From Aegilops tauschii subsp. strangulata (taxonomy: Eukaryota; Streptophyta; Magnoliopsida; Poales; Poaceae), in assembly GCF_002575655.3 (NCBI RefSeq), contig NC_053040.3:358482267-358546266 (forward strand): DNA of 64,000 bases, given 5' to 3'. Made by a program: the position numbers and the translations under genes. Below, one piece after another: positions 21,254-33,700 of this stretch (position 1 is its first letter; the number at the start of each line of letters is the position of its first letter). The notes below the pieces were generated by a model. That model worked only from the letters and a program-made list of their open reading frames with translations. It had not been told where the DNA came from and made no database searches.

Positions 21254-22173
21254 AAACATCTCAGGCAATTCATACTAGCATGACATGGTATAGCCCTGGC
21301 CACCAGGAGTCCTCGATGATCGTCTTCAATCTCAAGTTGAAGCGACATGGCGGCCAATATTTTGTTACCGTGGCAACTATTTCAAAAAGACTGTCGTCAT
21401 GTTGTCATAGCTACCATTTCATAAAACGTTGTCGTGGCACCAAAATCTGAAATTCTGTCGTGCTACGAAATTATAGCTCCTCGTCCCACACCTGGTACAC
21501 CTTCTCCTCGTCGGGGTCCTTTGTGTACGTTTTGCCACCATGACATGTAACCTATCTCTATGATATTTACATTAAGGTGGCAATCCCGTGGCTCCAGCCA
21601 TCATGCCGTGACGCGCAGGCCACTTAACATTACAACATATAACCATCTCATACATAAACTCATTATCATGACGAAGGCTATACCACATCATATGCAAACC
21701 CTGCAAAACCAAGTTAGACGTCCTCTAATCGGTTTTAGCAAAATTTTAGTTACGTGGTTAACCAGTTTTAGCAATTAAGTCTAGCTACCTACGCAAGCAC
21801 AACCAGGCGATGTTCTTGATGCTAGATTAAGTTTCAAGATGTGTGAAAGAGAGACTTAATAAAAAGTCTCGTCCCCCACACTAAACTTTGTCATTACGTG
21901 TGACCCCCTAAAAGATCATCCATCTTCGGCACCCTCTTGTGTACACGACAGTAAACTATTCCCGACTATGATGTAGCCCAAGGAACTGTTAGCAGATCGT
22001 CGACAGCGAGAGCTGATCGATTGTTAGAACCTTGTAGCAAAACTACATCATTCTGCCGATGAACTGAACCAAAGCAACACTCATGGGAAGCAAAGTAAGA
22101 ACATCAACCTCACATATCAGATGTGATCTAAATCATAACCTGCGTCTACTCATAAACCAGCTCATGATGCCAC
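21254..22173 (-). mobile_element. Leader (5' untranslated region) of an Angela/WIS/BARE-type Copia element
   Basis: Reading the minus strand from 22173, the sequence begins GTGGCATCATGAGCTGG (a degenerate PBS), passes TTAGAGGACGTCTAACTTG near 21720 and GTATGAGATGGTTATATG near 21650, and stops at the CACTA right end at 21253. The order and wording match the leader of BARE/Angela elements as I remember it. No gag is reached. Confidence 0.7.
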
Positions 22174-23994
22174 CGTTGGGAAACGTAGTAGAAAACAAAA
22201 AAATCTCACCTACGATCACCCAATAATAATATGAAGATGCATAACGGGTTGTGATCAACAAACGTTACCGACTCTGGAGTGCAGCGGAAGTAGAAGAGTC
22301 AGTGTAGATCATATATGAAGTCCCTTGAACGTTGATGACGATCCCGTGAACCGCCCTCGAACGATCCCTCGAACTGAAGACCGAAAGCACGACCTCTCTA
22401 CTTGGTTGCAAGCGTACGGTCTTCACGATCCGGCAGCGCTTCGCCATCCGGAGCTAATCGTCACCAGAGAATTAGAGGGAGGAGATTAGAACCACACCAG
22501 GCTTCTAATTATGAGGATTAGAGGTGGCTAGGGCTAGCTCTGATTAATCTAGGACCAACTAGAACTAGAACTAGATCAACTAGAGGAGGCTCCCAAAACT
22601 TGTGTGTCAAAAGGGTGGAAAAATTCTAGTATATATTGGTTAGGAGGGGAGGAGAGGGCAGCCACCAAGGGAGGAAAGCTTCCCTTGGTGCGCCGGCCAA
22701 GGGGTGGCAGTAGGACTCCCACCCCTAGTCCAATTCGACCCCTTCCTTAGGGAAGGGTGGCACTTTCCCACTTGGGCATTTTGGCCCAAGTTGCCTTCCA
22801 CCTCTTGGCCTTTAAAGGCCCATTGATATTTAAATTATATATAAAATACTTTAAACATTTTCAGAGTATTATATATAATATATATTTTTTAACATCCCCG
22901 GAAATATTTTCCACCTATATATAATTAATCGGCAATACCCGGTATTACCCGATATTCACCGAAACCCTTCCGGTGACCCCGAAATGCTTCCGGAACCTCT
23001 TGGAACTATTCCAGATATTAATGAAACTATTTCATGAATATATTCTCATCACTCCCATACTACTAACACTCAGCAGATCGTGGTTACCTTAAGCTTGTGA
23101 CCCCGTAGGTTCGGTAAATCATAGAGATGAACGAAACCCCTTCGTTCAGTGACCCATAGCGGAACCGTGGACATCCATATCGGTCCCTATCATTACAAGA
23201 ATGATATTCGAGTGAACCTTTTGTTATCATGTGATGTTCCCTTTGCTTCGCGATACTTAAATAAAACCTGGTGTGCGTCAGTATCCTCTTGAGTCATCAC
23301 CATGCTCACTATACCGTTGCTCTCGTTTACCGTTTTTGTTCTTCTTTCTCGTTAATGTGTTCTGGCATTCCTGTGACGTAGTCACCTATGTATGGCCAGA
23401 CAATGATGGATGTAGTCACATGGAGAGGGCCCTAAGAATATCTCTCCATGGTCGGAGGAGCAAATTCCACTCTCGAGCTGTCCGGTCACTTGTCAAACTT
23501 TCTCGTGAGCCTGAAAGTTGTCGTTATGATCACCTTGTTACAGATGACGTTTGAGCAACCCAAAGGTCACCGTCTGGTAGGAAGTTATCGAGACACTCTC
23601 ATGGTCTGAGGAACTAAAACACATGCTAACACTCCATGTTAATACAATTGAATACAAATGATATTAACTCAATTCATAACAAACAAGTTTGGGTCGATTC
23701 AATATGATCGTTCTTCCAATGTCATAATCTCAATGTTGTTTTAGGATCATCGTTACACTTAATGATATCCTAGGATCCAGAAAACATGATCACCAACAAC
23801 ACTTGATCTAGTGTTAGAGGCGAGACTAGGAACCTTTGTTTTATCCGTTTATCATTTCACGCGTGCATATGAGTTTTCCACTGAATCGCATATTCCAAGA
23901 TCATAGCAGTTATAGCATGAAGTATAAACTATTAATTATGAATATGGAAATATAATAATATAACTATTATTGCCTCTAGGGCATATTTCCAACA
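22174..23994 (-). repeat. 5' LTR of an Angela/WIS/BARE-type Copia element (1.8 kb)
   Basis: The minus strand begins TGTTGGAAATATGCCCTAGAGG (from 23994) and ends CTACGTTTCCCAACG (22174), with the last A changed to G. Length and termini match the Angela/WIS/BARE group. The PBS-like leader on its left makes it a 5' LTR. A second, broken LTR of the same type lies in the opposite orientation from 24321. ORFs inside are not genes. Confidence 0.8.
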
Positions 23995-24320
23995 ACTTTT
24001 TGATACGGCAACAACAATGGAGCAAGAACAATCCCGATAATATGCATTCATTCTTGGTTGGACAAGTCCTATATCATTATTATGTTTTATCATTTTTTGC
24101 ATATTTTGGAGATAATACAAATATGCCCCAAAGCAGACACCGCATTATATTATATTTGTATTATTAAGGGCAAATAATGGAGATTATACAAATATGCCCT
24201 TATTATATCATTATTTGTCTGGTCATCCTGTCCACAGACAAATCCGGTGTCCGCTTTGGGTCAGAGATTGGAGATGCCCTTAGCATAATATTATCGGGAT
24301 TGGACAAGTCCTACATCCTT
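23995..24320. other. Spacer between two head-to-head Angela-type LTRs
   Basis: This is 326 bases of AT-rich sequence. It contains an inverted pair AATCCCGATAATATG / CATAATATTATCGGGATT (about 24031 and about 24285), a direct pair TTGGACAAGTCCTA (about 24058 and 24301) and a MITE-like unit (24122-24267). Confidence 0.6.
24122..24267. repeat. MITE-like inverted-repeat unit
   Basis: The terminal inverted sequences are GCCCCAAAGCAGACACC and GGTGTCCGCTTTGGGT, with mismatches, around about 110 AT-rich bases. GGAGATNATACAAATATGCCC occurs twice around the left end. No clear target-site duplication is visible, so the superfamily is unresolved. Confidence 0.4.
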
Positions 24321-24364
24321 CGTTGGAAATATACCATAGAGGCAATAATATTTGTATTATTATA
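24321..24364 (+). repeat. Angela/WIS-type LTR 2, first segment
   Basis: CGTTGGAAATATACCATAGAGG is the LTR start in plus orientation. It is cut at 24364 by the 13-kb CACTA and resumes at 37403 with ATATTTCCATATTCATAATT, as shown by the unbroken sequence in LTR 1. Confidence 0.75.
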
Positions 24365-24689
24365 CACTGGGGCGCGTCGGCCCTAAACAAACGATTTTTA
24401 ATCTCTTTCCGCGATGGCATTTGGAACCGTCGCCAAGTGAGTGTGGGCAATAGGGGGGTCCTTCCCACACGACCCAGAAACCGTCGGGGATAGGGAGCCT
24501 TGATGCATACAATTGTCCCTATATAACCGTTTCCGATATCTCGAATATCCCAAACGCTTCATCCTTGCTACTCGTTTGTGCTTGCATTGCCATCGCAGTC
24601 GGAGTTTTGTGGTTCTGTCTAAAACCAGGCAGGTTCTAGACACGGGAGCTTTCCAGGCAGATTCTAGGCAGATTCCAGGCACGGGAGAT

Positions 24690-24960
24690 TTACGATGCCT
24701 GGCACATCACAAACAGTTCATGATTATAAACCGTGTACGATAGGTAGATAATCACACACATTTAGTTTTCCCGCACCGTATGTGATAGTGTCTGACATCA
24801 CACACGCTTTGCGAACAGCAACTGTGTGCCTGCTTGCCCACGTTTCCTCTCTGTGAACCGTCTCGGATTATGGTGTATATCGCAAATGTTTGTGTTTTAC
24901 CAACCGTGTGTGCCGTAATGACCCGCACACCGTAATTTCGCCCTAGTTTAATTGCTGCTA
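24690..24960. repeat. Left subterminal repeats of CACTA 2
   Basis: Diverged copies of AACCGTGT, ATCGCA and (A/T)CACACAC motifs occur, for example GTGAACCGTCTCGG and TATATCGCAAATG. They are related to the regular array at the right end. No coding signal is seen. Confidence 0.5.
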
Positions 24961-25122
24961 TTTAAAATTGTACCTAATTTAAACTTGAAAGCAGGCTATA
25001 GCTTTATTCATATCCATCAGGTTCAAACAACCAATGCATTATTCGATTCACAGGTACATATGTTTAAGAATTATAGAAGCACCAAATAAAGAATGATGTA
25101 CCAGGGTTCTATACTTGTAGTA

Positions 25123-25640
25123 TTACAGATGGTAAAGAAAGAGGCGACAGACATTCCAGTTGCTGAACAAGGTGAAGCGGAATGGCCCTATTATGCTCTC
25201 CTGGATGCAGAAGGCATGCAGGACTCTAGTCCAACCCCTTCTGACGGTCGTCCGCCAATCATGTAGTTTGAGAGGTAATCTTGAGTAAACTTCTTCAGGA
25301 TCCACTGCAAATGAAAAAAGATTCAGATATTGTCGTCTAACACAACTCATTACGGGCAGTAAAAAGAAGGCTACAGGGTTCTTACTTACCATCCTGCAGT
25401 TCACTATTGTCTTTCATAAAGTGTAAACAAATAGTTCGATTGACATCTTTTGACCCATTTTAGTAACAATCTTTATCAGTTTCCTCACTTGATGCTGGTT
25501 CATGAATATCTCATTGCCCCACACGCAGAAAGGGTCGAAGTGTGTATCTTTGGAAATGATATATGTACCTAAAAGCACCAAGTTAATATTAGAAGCTAAA
25601 CAACAATTGAAAAATGATGTAGTACAACACTCCATCTATC
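25123..25640 (-). pseudogene. Possible B3-domain gene relic captured by CACTA 2
   Basis: On the minus strand, 25640-25390 reads DTHFDPFCVWGNEIFMNQHQ and a Lys-rich stretch. After a probable intron (CATTTGCAG acceptor near 25308), fragments in two frames read KKFTQDYLSNYMIGGRPSE and RVLHAFCIQESIIGPFRFTL followed by hydrophobic-alternating residues. The pattern (strand, igg, strand, GPFRFTLF, strand) resembles the end of a plant B3 DNA-binding domain. The frames do not join without a frameshift and stops follow. Assignment is by pattern recognition only; an unrelated captured exon is possible. Confidence 0.35.
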
Positions 25641-25986
25641 CCATTATATAAGATTTTATTACATGTATATCTAGACATCATCAGAACATTAAGGTAACAC
25701 TCTTCCTTGTTTCTATGTAGCCTGGGATTGCATATTTAGTCATTCAGTACAATGCATGTTGCTAAACAACAATTGAAAAACGAAAAGGCATGTTAACTAC
25801 AATATCCTTAACAGCAACCAAATATCGTAATTCATAGTGGTATTGTTGAAACTGTTATTGATGAAATTGGACTGCACAACAAATAGTTGCACATATAGAG
25901 CATCACATTGTGAAGAACTGAAATGAACAAGTCATCAGGACATCTCTAGGCGATCCTTAAAAAGTTAAAGGACTAAAACCCTTAGT

Positions 25987-25987
<1 letters not shown>

Positions 25988-26025
<38 letters not shown>
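25988..26025. repeat. (AT)n microsatellite
   Basis: About 38 bases of pure TA repeat. Confidence 0.9.
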
Positions 26026-26026
<1 letters not shown>

Positions 26027-26191
26027 TCCAGCAATTTTTGGCCTTTTCTAGTCGATCCCCTAAACTTAAGGTTGTAAACTTCAATATGATCAAGTTCAAA
26101 GCAGGTTCAACCGAAAGTAGCATGCATTCAAACATAAACATAGATAGTTTTGCATAACCGAACATAAAACATAAATTTAAACTAAGCTCAA

Positions 26192-27128
26192 CTACTTTCG
26201 GTCGAAGTAGAGGTCGAGCCAATCCTTCCTCATCATGTACGGTGTGCCGCGAGCCGGGTTCGGGCCAGTACCGTCGTCGGGGTCGTTGGGGAAGGCACTC
26301 CTCCACTCGTCGATGTCGATCTCCTCGTCCTCGAGGCCCACCTCGACGCCCTCCGCGCCGCCGTCGCCGCCTCCTTCGACCTCTTCATCAGAGGAGAGCG
26401 CGATAACCTCGCCGCCCTCTGCGCCGCCGTCCTCGCCGCCTTCGACCTCGTCATCGAAGGAGAGCGCGATAACCTCACCGCCCTCCGACGGCAAAGATCG
26501 CCCACTCCGCCTCCATGAGCTCCGGGTGCTGTCGGCGGAGCTCTTGCATGTAGGCCTCGGCCTCGAGACGATCCCACGCCTCGCAATCCTCCCGCGCCAT
26601 AGCCGAGCTCACCACCCCTGGCTCCGATGGAACAAGGTGGACCGGATGTGTGCCGAAGGCGAAATTGAGGCTAGCCGCCACGCCGTGGTAGCGGATCTGC
26701 CAGCGGTCATACTCCATGGCCGCGACCTCGGCCGTGTGGAAGCTACCGAGCCACCGGCAGGTGTGGGTCTCTCGATCTGTAATTTCGGCGACCCACGTCC
26801 CCCACCGCCGCTGCCGGACCCCGAGGTAGGACTTCGTCGGCTTCCGGGTCCGGGGGAGGACGGGGAAGTCCTCGAACCGGCGTAGGGGCGCGGCGGCGGG
26901 CGGATCGGGCCCACGGAGGACGAAGGGGACACCTCGGCGGCCACCTCGCCGGCGTTGGGAGAAAAGGCCGCGATAAACCTCTTTTTGGCCATTGGCTACT
27001 CGAGCTCCCCGGCACACAGGTAGAGGTTGAGGATGGAGGCGCCGGCGATGGCGACGACCTACCAATGGTTTCGAGGGTTGTGTGTGTCTGTGTGAGCGGA
27101 GGTTGTGTTTGAGGAAATACTGCGGCAA
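26192..27128 (-). pseudogene. AP2/ERF-domain protein gene captured by CACTA 2, frameshifted
   Basis: The minus ORF 27128-26475 (217 aa) contains one AP2/ERF DNA-binding domain near residues 92-152: YLGVRQRRWGTWVAEI, then CRWLGSFHTAEVAAMEYDRW and a final SLNF. The canonical YRGVR is YLGVR here. Past the domain, EAYMQELRRQHPELMEAEW matches a C-terminal extension I know from repetitive cereal AP2-like proteins. The frame ends at 26475, but an overlapping frame (26494-26192) continues with a Glu/Asp-rich acidic tail and ends MMRKDWLDLYFDRK. This suggests a one-base frameshift near 26490. The family binds GCC-box or DRE-type promoters. Here it is more likely transposon cargo than a working host regulator. 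Confidence 0.65.
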
Positions 27129-27142
27129 CTGAAAATTTTACT

Positions 27143-27400
27143 AGGCGGGAGTAACAAGGCGGGGCTACTGAAAATTTGGATCAAGGGCGAGCAGATATCT
27201 TTGAGATTGCGAGGGATGCAGAGGCGGGAGTAAAATGCCGGGGCTACTGAAAATTTGAATCAAGGGACTGAAGCAGAGCGGGAGTAACAGACATCGCACA
27301 CTGTCCGCACATACTAATCGTATGCTTTCAAACATTAAAACCTTCCATGCGGTAGATATTTTCGAGATTGCGAGGGATGCAGAGGCGGGAGTTTTGAGGG
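27143..27400. repeat. Local direct repeats beside the AP2-like gene
   Basis: GGGGCTACTGAAAATTTG with flanking GCGGGAGTAA occurs at about 27145 and about 27225. GAGATTGCGAGGGATGCAGA occurs at about 27202 and about 27362. They look like partial duplications of a leader or flank of the AP2-like gene. Confidence 0.6.
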
Positions 27401-27662
27401 AGCAAGCTAGTGTGCTTGACACGCCGGCTGTGGACTGTAGCCGACGCAGCTTCTCACGTAAGCCATAGGCGTACTATACACCAACGGTGCTCCAAGATAT
27501 TTTGTACTACATCTCACACGGTTGGTGAGAATAAACTGTGTGGGATCTAATTTGATTTGAATTACAAAATGGGGTCACATCGGCAATGGACGGTGTTTGA
27601 ATTACTAGACCTTTTATCTGCAGTGAACATGCAACTGTATGTGTGTCGTAAAAGAATTGGAA

Positions 27663-29662
27663 TTATTCAGGGTTCGTTTGGACATTTCATACATTAAACT
27701 GGTTTCCTAGCCATTTCAGGTGCACAATTCAAAATTAAACTACATGCACATGCTCCGGTGCATACAAATTAGTTGAAAAATCAAATCTGTGTCCTTCAGT
27801 GCATGCTTAGGTCCCATGGAAGAAATGGGAATGAATTTTCGGGGTTCGTTTAGTCCTTTTTATACATTAACTAGGTTTTCTAGGCATTTTATGTGCATAA
27901 TTCAAATTTGAACTACAAGCACATGCTCCAATGCAATAAAGTTGGTTGAAAAATCGCATGTGTGTCCTTGGGTGAATTTCTAGGCCCCATGCAAGAGATG
28001 GGAATGAAATTCAAGCACCATGGCACTATTGATTGCCAGCAAAACATTGAGATGTCTGGTTTTTAAATTCTAGTAAATCCAAAACTCGTCTGAAATTCAT
28101 GAAACTTGGCATGCTATCATGGAGCGGCATCAACATGCCGTGGTGAAAATTTTGTCCCATTTGGGGCAGGTTCGGGTATAAGCTTCTCACAAACTAGAGC
28201 TTCTCACAACAAGGATGATGGTTCCGATAGGGAACGTACCACCTTTGGTGACGGGACGATATCCTTTTCCTCATATTGCTTTCAAAAAATTTCTAATGTC
28301 AACATAGAACAACAGGAGTGTTGTGTTCAATCTTGGAATTTTTCGGGATTCGTTTGGCCTTTTTCATACATTAACTGGGTTTTCTAGGCATTTTATGTGC
28401 ATAATTAAAATTTGAACTACAAGCACATGCTCCAATGCACTAAAGTTGGTTGAAAAATCACATGTGTGTCCTTGGGTGAATTTCTAGGTCCCATGCAAGA
28501 GATGGGAATGAAATTCAAACACCAGGGCACTGTTGATTGCCAGCAAACCATTGAGATGCCTGATTTCTAAATTCTAGTAAATCCAAAACTCGTATGAAAT
28601 TCATGAAACTTGGCATGCTATCATGGAGCAGCATCAACATGCCATGGTAAAAAATTTGTCCCATTTAGGGCAGGTTCGGGCATAAGCTTCTCACAAACCA
28701 GAGCTTCTCACAACAAGCATGATGGTTTCGATAGGGAACGTCCCACCTTTGGGGACGAAACGATATCCATTGCCTTTTATTGCTTTCAAAAAATTTCTAG
28801 TGTCAACATAGAACAACATGAGTGTTGTGTCAATTTTTGTGATTTTTTGGGGTTCGTTTGGACATTTTTATGCATTAACTGGGTTTTCTAGGCATTTTAT
28901 GTGCATAATTCAAATTTGAACTACAAGCACATGCTCCAATGCACTAAGGTTGGTTGAAAAATCTAATATGTGTCCTTGGGTGAATTTCTAGGTCCCATGC
29001 AAGAGATGGGAATGAAATTCAAACACCAGGGCACTGTTGATTGCCGGCAAAACGTTGAGATGCCTGGTTTTTAAATTCTAGTAAATCCAAAACTCATATG
29101 AAATTCATGAAACTTGGCATGCTATCATGGAGCGGCATCAACATGCCGTGCTAAAAAAATGTCCCATATGGGGCAGGTTCAGGTATATGCTTCTCACAAA
29201 TCAAAGCTTCTCACAACAAGCATCATGATTTCGGTAGGGAACGTCCCACCTTTGGGGACGAAACGATATCCACTGCCTCTTATTGCTTCCAAAAATTTTC
29301 TCGTGTCAACATAGAACAAGAGGAGTGTTGTGTCAATTTTTGTGATTTTTCGGGGTTCTTTTGGACATTTTTATGCATTAACTGAGTTTTCAATGCATTT
29401 ATGTGCATAATTCAAATTTGAACTACATGCACATGCTCCTGTGCATATAAATTGGTTGAAAAATCAAATATGTGTCCGTGGGTGCATGCTTAGGTCACAT
29501 GCAAGAAATGGGAATGAATTACAAACACCAGGGCACCGTTGATTGCCGAAAAAACATTGAGATGCCTGGTTTTTAAATTCTAGTAAATCCAAAACTCGTC
29601 TGAAATTCATGAAACTTGGCATGCTATCATGGAATGGCACCCGACATGATGTGGTATTTTTC
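27663..29662. repeat. 504-bp tandem repeat array in CACTA 2
   Basis: The landmark GAAACTTGGCATGCTATCAT recurs at 28101, 28605, 29109 and 29611 (spacing 504, 504, 502). A second landmark, GGTTCGTTTGG...TACATTAACTGG and variants, recurs at about 27670, 27843, 28348, 28853 and 29354. There are about 3.9 units, the first reduced to about 173 bp. The same roughly 93-codon frame appears in successive units only because the period is divisible by three. I do not call genes here. Confidence 0.9.
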
Positions 29663-30104
29663 GTGTCCATTTTGAGAGAAGGCGCACTCGAATAATGACA
29701 GCCAACACAGGCATTTTGAAAAAATAGCTGCCACTTTAATATCTCAAACATTTGTATAATTCAAAACGTGTGTGTTATGTTAGCCATTCATGTGACGCCA
29801 CGTGTCTTGGTTTTAATGGCTGTAGGAGGTGTCGTGTGGACAGCTGCCTGACCTTGACTGAACGGGAGGCGTGCGAGCGCAGTCCGGTGCACAGGCTGAC
29901 CGATAGGCGTGCAAGCTGTCCTCCAATGCGCAGGCTCACCGGGAAGCGTGCGAGCTGTATGCTGCGCGGGCTCACTAGGAAGCGAGCCCTTTGACTTCGA
30001 TGGCCGCCCGCCTTCCTCTCCATTAATGGCGCCTGAGCCGTTGTTTAATATGGGCGGCCTTACTGTTCACCTCCCATCCCCCCCCCCCGCAGACCTCCAC
30101 CGCC
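29663..30104. other. Region between the 504-bp array and the Pro/Ala-rich ORF
   Basis: No gene is supported. Bases about 29864-29990 carry three to four copies of a 36-39-bp unit built on AGGCGTGCGAGC...GCAGGCTCACCGG. A pyrimidine-rich stretch with CCCCCCCCC precedes the ATG at 30105. Confidence 0.6.
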
Positions 30105-30732
30105 ATGGCACGGAATGATCATCTGCCTCTAGTCTTCAAGTTTGGTGAAGTCGACTCCGAGCCGGAGGAGATAGAAAATAAGGAGGAATGGGGCCTCATG
30201 GACATGGCCCAGAACAAGCTGGCCGCGGCGGTTGCTGCCCCTGCACACGTCCCAGCTCCCATCCCCGTAGCATTGACGGACTGGTCGCCGAGCACTATCG
30301 CAGAGCTGGAAACCGCGGGCGTCAGCGAGGTCAACGCGGACCCGCGCGAGCTCGTGTACATGCCAGCGCCAGCGCCCGTGCGCGCCCCTCCACCCACCGT
30401 GGTGCCGGCCCCCGTGCGTTTGGCTGCACCAGCCGCGCCCGTGCGCGCCCCTCCACCCACCGCGGCGCCCATCCCTGTGCGTTTGGCTGCACCCGCCGCG
30501 CCCGTGCCCGTGCGCCCCCTCAGCGGCATGGGACGTTGCCGTCGACCGCTACCTCTCAGCGGCGCCAGTTGCCGTCCTCCCGCGCCCCGCCCGTCGATCG
30601 CGCGACGACATGATGTTTGATTTACAAGTGGAGAACATTTTGTGCTGCCTTGAAGACTTCAACAACGGCGTCCCGGAGGACGACAACGACAACGACGGCA
30701 CGGCACACCGCCTCTGCCACCGCCGGAAATAG
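30105..30732 (+). pseudogene. Pro/Ala-rich protein ORF in CACTA 2, probably frameshifted
   Basis: From the ATG at 30105 (MARNDHLPLVFKFGEVDSEP) the frame gives an acidic N-terminus, a middle region with repeated APAPVRAPPPT and LAAPAAPVRAPP units, and an Arg-rich end at 30620. From about 30529 a second frame reads WDVAVDRYLSAAPVAVLPRP and DDMMFDLQVENILCCLEDFN with an acidic DDNDND tail to a TAG at 30732. This suggests one ancestral frame of about 208 codons broken near 30525. I do not recognise the family. The Kozak-like CCGCCATGG around the start fits a real initiation codon. It may be another captured gene or a CACTA-encoded protein. Confidence 0.4.
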
Positions 30733-33700
30733 TTTTTTTTGGGGTTTAATACTGTATCTCGAATTCTCGATCATATGAATATAAATTCGCAGACTGAATG
30801 AAAGATATGGTTTGAACGAACTTGCGTTTTTCTCTCTTAACTAGCGAAGTGGCCCGCTCGATGCGCGGGCTAGAACTTTAGAAACTTTAATAACGAATCT
30901 CAAACTCCATATAAACAGACCCAAATGGTTAAAGAGCAATCAACTAATGCATACCTATCAACCTCTTTACAAACGCCATTAATATTGTCATAAATATATT
31001 CAACATATTTATATTTCCGAACGTGTTTTCAATATATATCTTGTCATGGTGATGCTTGATAACACTTAACTGTTTGTGGTTGAATTGTCTTGACCATGCA
31101 AGGAAATATCGGTAGTTGGATGGAACAAACACATAAAAATGTGTACTCGTCAAATTTTTTCAATTTATATCCTTTCATCGTGATGCTGATAGCATTTATT
31201 TATTTGTTTGTGGTTGAATAAGTCTGTGCATAGCTTATGTGTTGGTTTCAGTGCACACCATCGAATCATTTTGTTATTGTCGATCAAGACCAAATCTAGC
31301 ACTGTATTCCTATAAGTAGCTAAGAAAAAAAATATTCATCCATTTCCTTTGTTTTATCCTGAGTAATACAATCAATGATGAAATCCTTCTGTTCGTGTGC
31401 TTGTAGGGGAAAGACCATCTTTTGTATTGAAATAACCGGAAATAAAATTACAGTCCTATATAAATATTATTTATTTTCCCATTATGGTGCTACATTAAAT
31501 ATCCCTTTGTAAGTCATAGAGACAATGTTCTATGGAGGACATATATATGGAAGCTACTTCATAAAAATTTAGTGCAGAAATGGAAAATATGCAATAGTAA
31601 AATAACAACAATACTATAGAAGAATGAAATATTTTCTATAGCCTCACATGTACAGGCACATTTAATGCTATGAAACTATGTTGTCTGTACCATAAATTAT
31701 GTCAGCTAAGAAAAAATATGTTTAATTGTATATTTAAATCTAGCAATAAGTGTGTTATTGTAGTTCACAGCAATAGGATCCATGCATTATATTACTTAAG
31801 GACTTGAGTCTATCATGCAAATACCATGAGAGGTAATTTAATTAGAAGCATGCACACGCATATTCAATGTAGGCAGAATGACGCGGACATTTGCGCAAAT
31901 ACTGATGCTTAATTTGACCCTAGATAAAATTTTGAACAAAGGTCAACCGGTAACTACAAACACATTGTAACAGTCCATAAATTGTATGTATATATGGCAA
32001 GGATGCTAAAAACGTGTTGAATTCTAAATAAAGAGCTATATAAATTATATAAATCGTAACTACAGTCATGTTAATATCCAATCAAAATCAAGATGGATAT
32101 TTTGAATTTGTATAGCACTTGCAAACCTTCTACAATTTTCTGATATATTTTTAAGAAGCATAGCTCCTGGAATTCGTCATCATTATGCACTGCAAGTGAT
32201 CTATACATTTGGATGCAGCAACATTACAGGCTTATCGTGTGTGTCTCTTCATAATGTGAATAACATTACGAACAACTGTGGGAAATTGTCTAAAAAGGGG
32301 TTTGCATAGGAAGTGAAGGGAATAGGAGAGTCGAGCCATTCATATACTGATATGATTCCGCGCTTTCAAAATTGACGAAACTACTAATAATGAAAACAAT
32401 TATATGATCTACCACTTGGATTATTTGCATTCACTGGTAACATAGGAAAATCACACATTATTTTGAACTGATATACTTAACACTAAAGTAGTGAATATCA
32501 GTTCTGATGTAGGAATTACAGTAAGATTAATCGTGTTAAGGTAACTCCAGTAGAATGAAGGTAATCCTGCCATAACTAAACAATCTTCAATCTACAATCA
32601 CATCATCACCTTAACTGGTAGCTAAAAACGACACATATACTGTCCACTTAACTATATGCTCGTTATTATGGCCTGATTTATCCTTATATCATAAAATCTA
32701 CACAAAGCAATTGGTCATTAATACATGAAGTTTTATTCACTTCTTCTACATCGATTCTTGGAAATAGTAAATTATCCCGATATAATTATTTCCATATAAT
32801 GTGTGAAAACTACATGGGAATTATGAGGTAGTTAAAGGGTTAGTGTAGGCGAACAAACAGGAGGTCACCGTGGATTGTCTATAGTCGACCCTGTCAGAAA
32901 ATATCCGTATTAGTTCCTTAATTAACCTTGTCGTCGGTGCCGCTTCCTTGTTCCAATCGCCAGCGTATCCTCGCGTACTTCCTGTCAACATGTTCGTTTT
33001 TGAGCCCTATTGATTTCTCAAGGTGCAATACAGACAGGTGCAAAGCTAGCCAAGAGAAACATCAATTTATGTCTCCAGCAGCTTGTGGCCTGTTGTGATA
33101 GCGAAAGGTTATCACGAAGTTTAGGAGAGAGCCGCTCAGAGAAATGACCAGTCACGTATGGAGTCTACGGCAAGCTGCACACGTAATTCTCAATCTAGCT
33201 GATATCTGCGTCCATGTCATGGTCGAACTGCAAGCCTGGAACTACAGTACGCACGACTCATGATGTACGCAGTACACACTGATGTGAGCTGCTAGGCTGC
33301 TACTTTCATGTTCTTTCAGTGAGGTGTGAGCTGATTGTGCGTTGGTTGATACCTCATGTCCCCCTGTTGTGTTCACGTGTGCGTCCACTTCATCCGTCCA
33401 GATGCAAACTCTGCCTATTGGCTTGCCTTCCCAAGCACGCAGAAAAGAAAAATACTCTACAGTCTCTACTCCAATCAGGCCTATTGCAAAAAATAATTTC
33501 TCCAGTCCAATCAAGACTCCAATCAAGGTTATTGCTTCTGGGAAGCCTTGCTTCCGTATGTGTATTGCATCGATCAGTCAGCAGCTTCATGCAAGGTAAA
33601 CGGAGACACGCCCTTACAACTATATCTGGCATGCATGTCCGTTACATCGGGCAAGATGACTTCTGCTTTCACACATACCAGGTGATCGAGCAAGGTTATG

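Noticed and set aside
25628..25700. Stowaway MITE
   Set aside because: CTCCATCTATCCCATTATATAAG resembles one Stowaway end, but no second terminus or TA duplication is visible; at most a fragment.
28106..29314. Three similar small proteins (66-93 aa) in a row
   Set aside because: They are the same frame of a 504-bp tandem repeat. The period is divisible by three, so the frame repeats by default.
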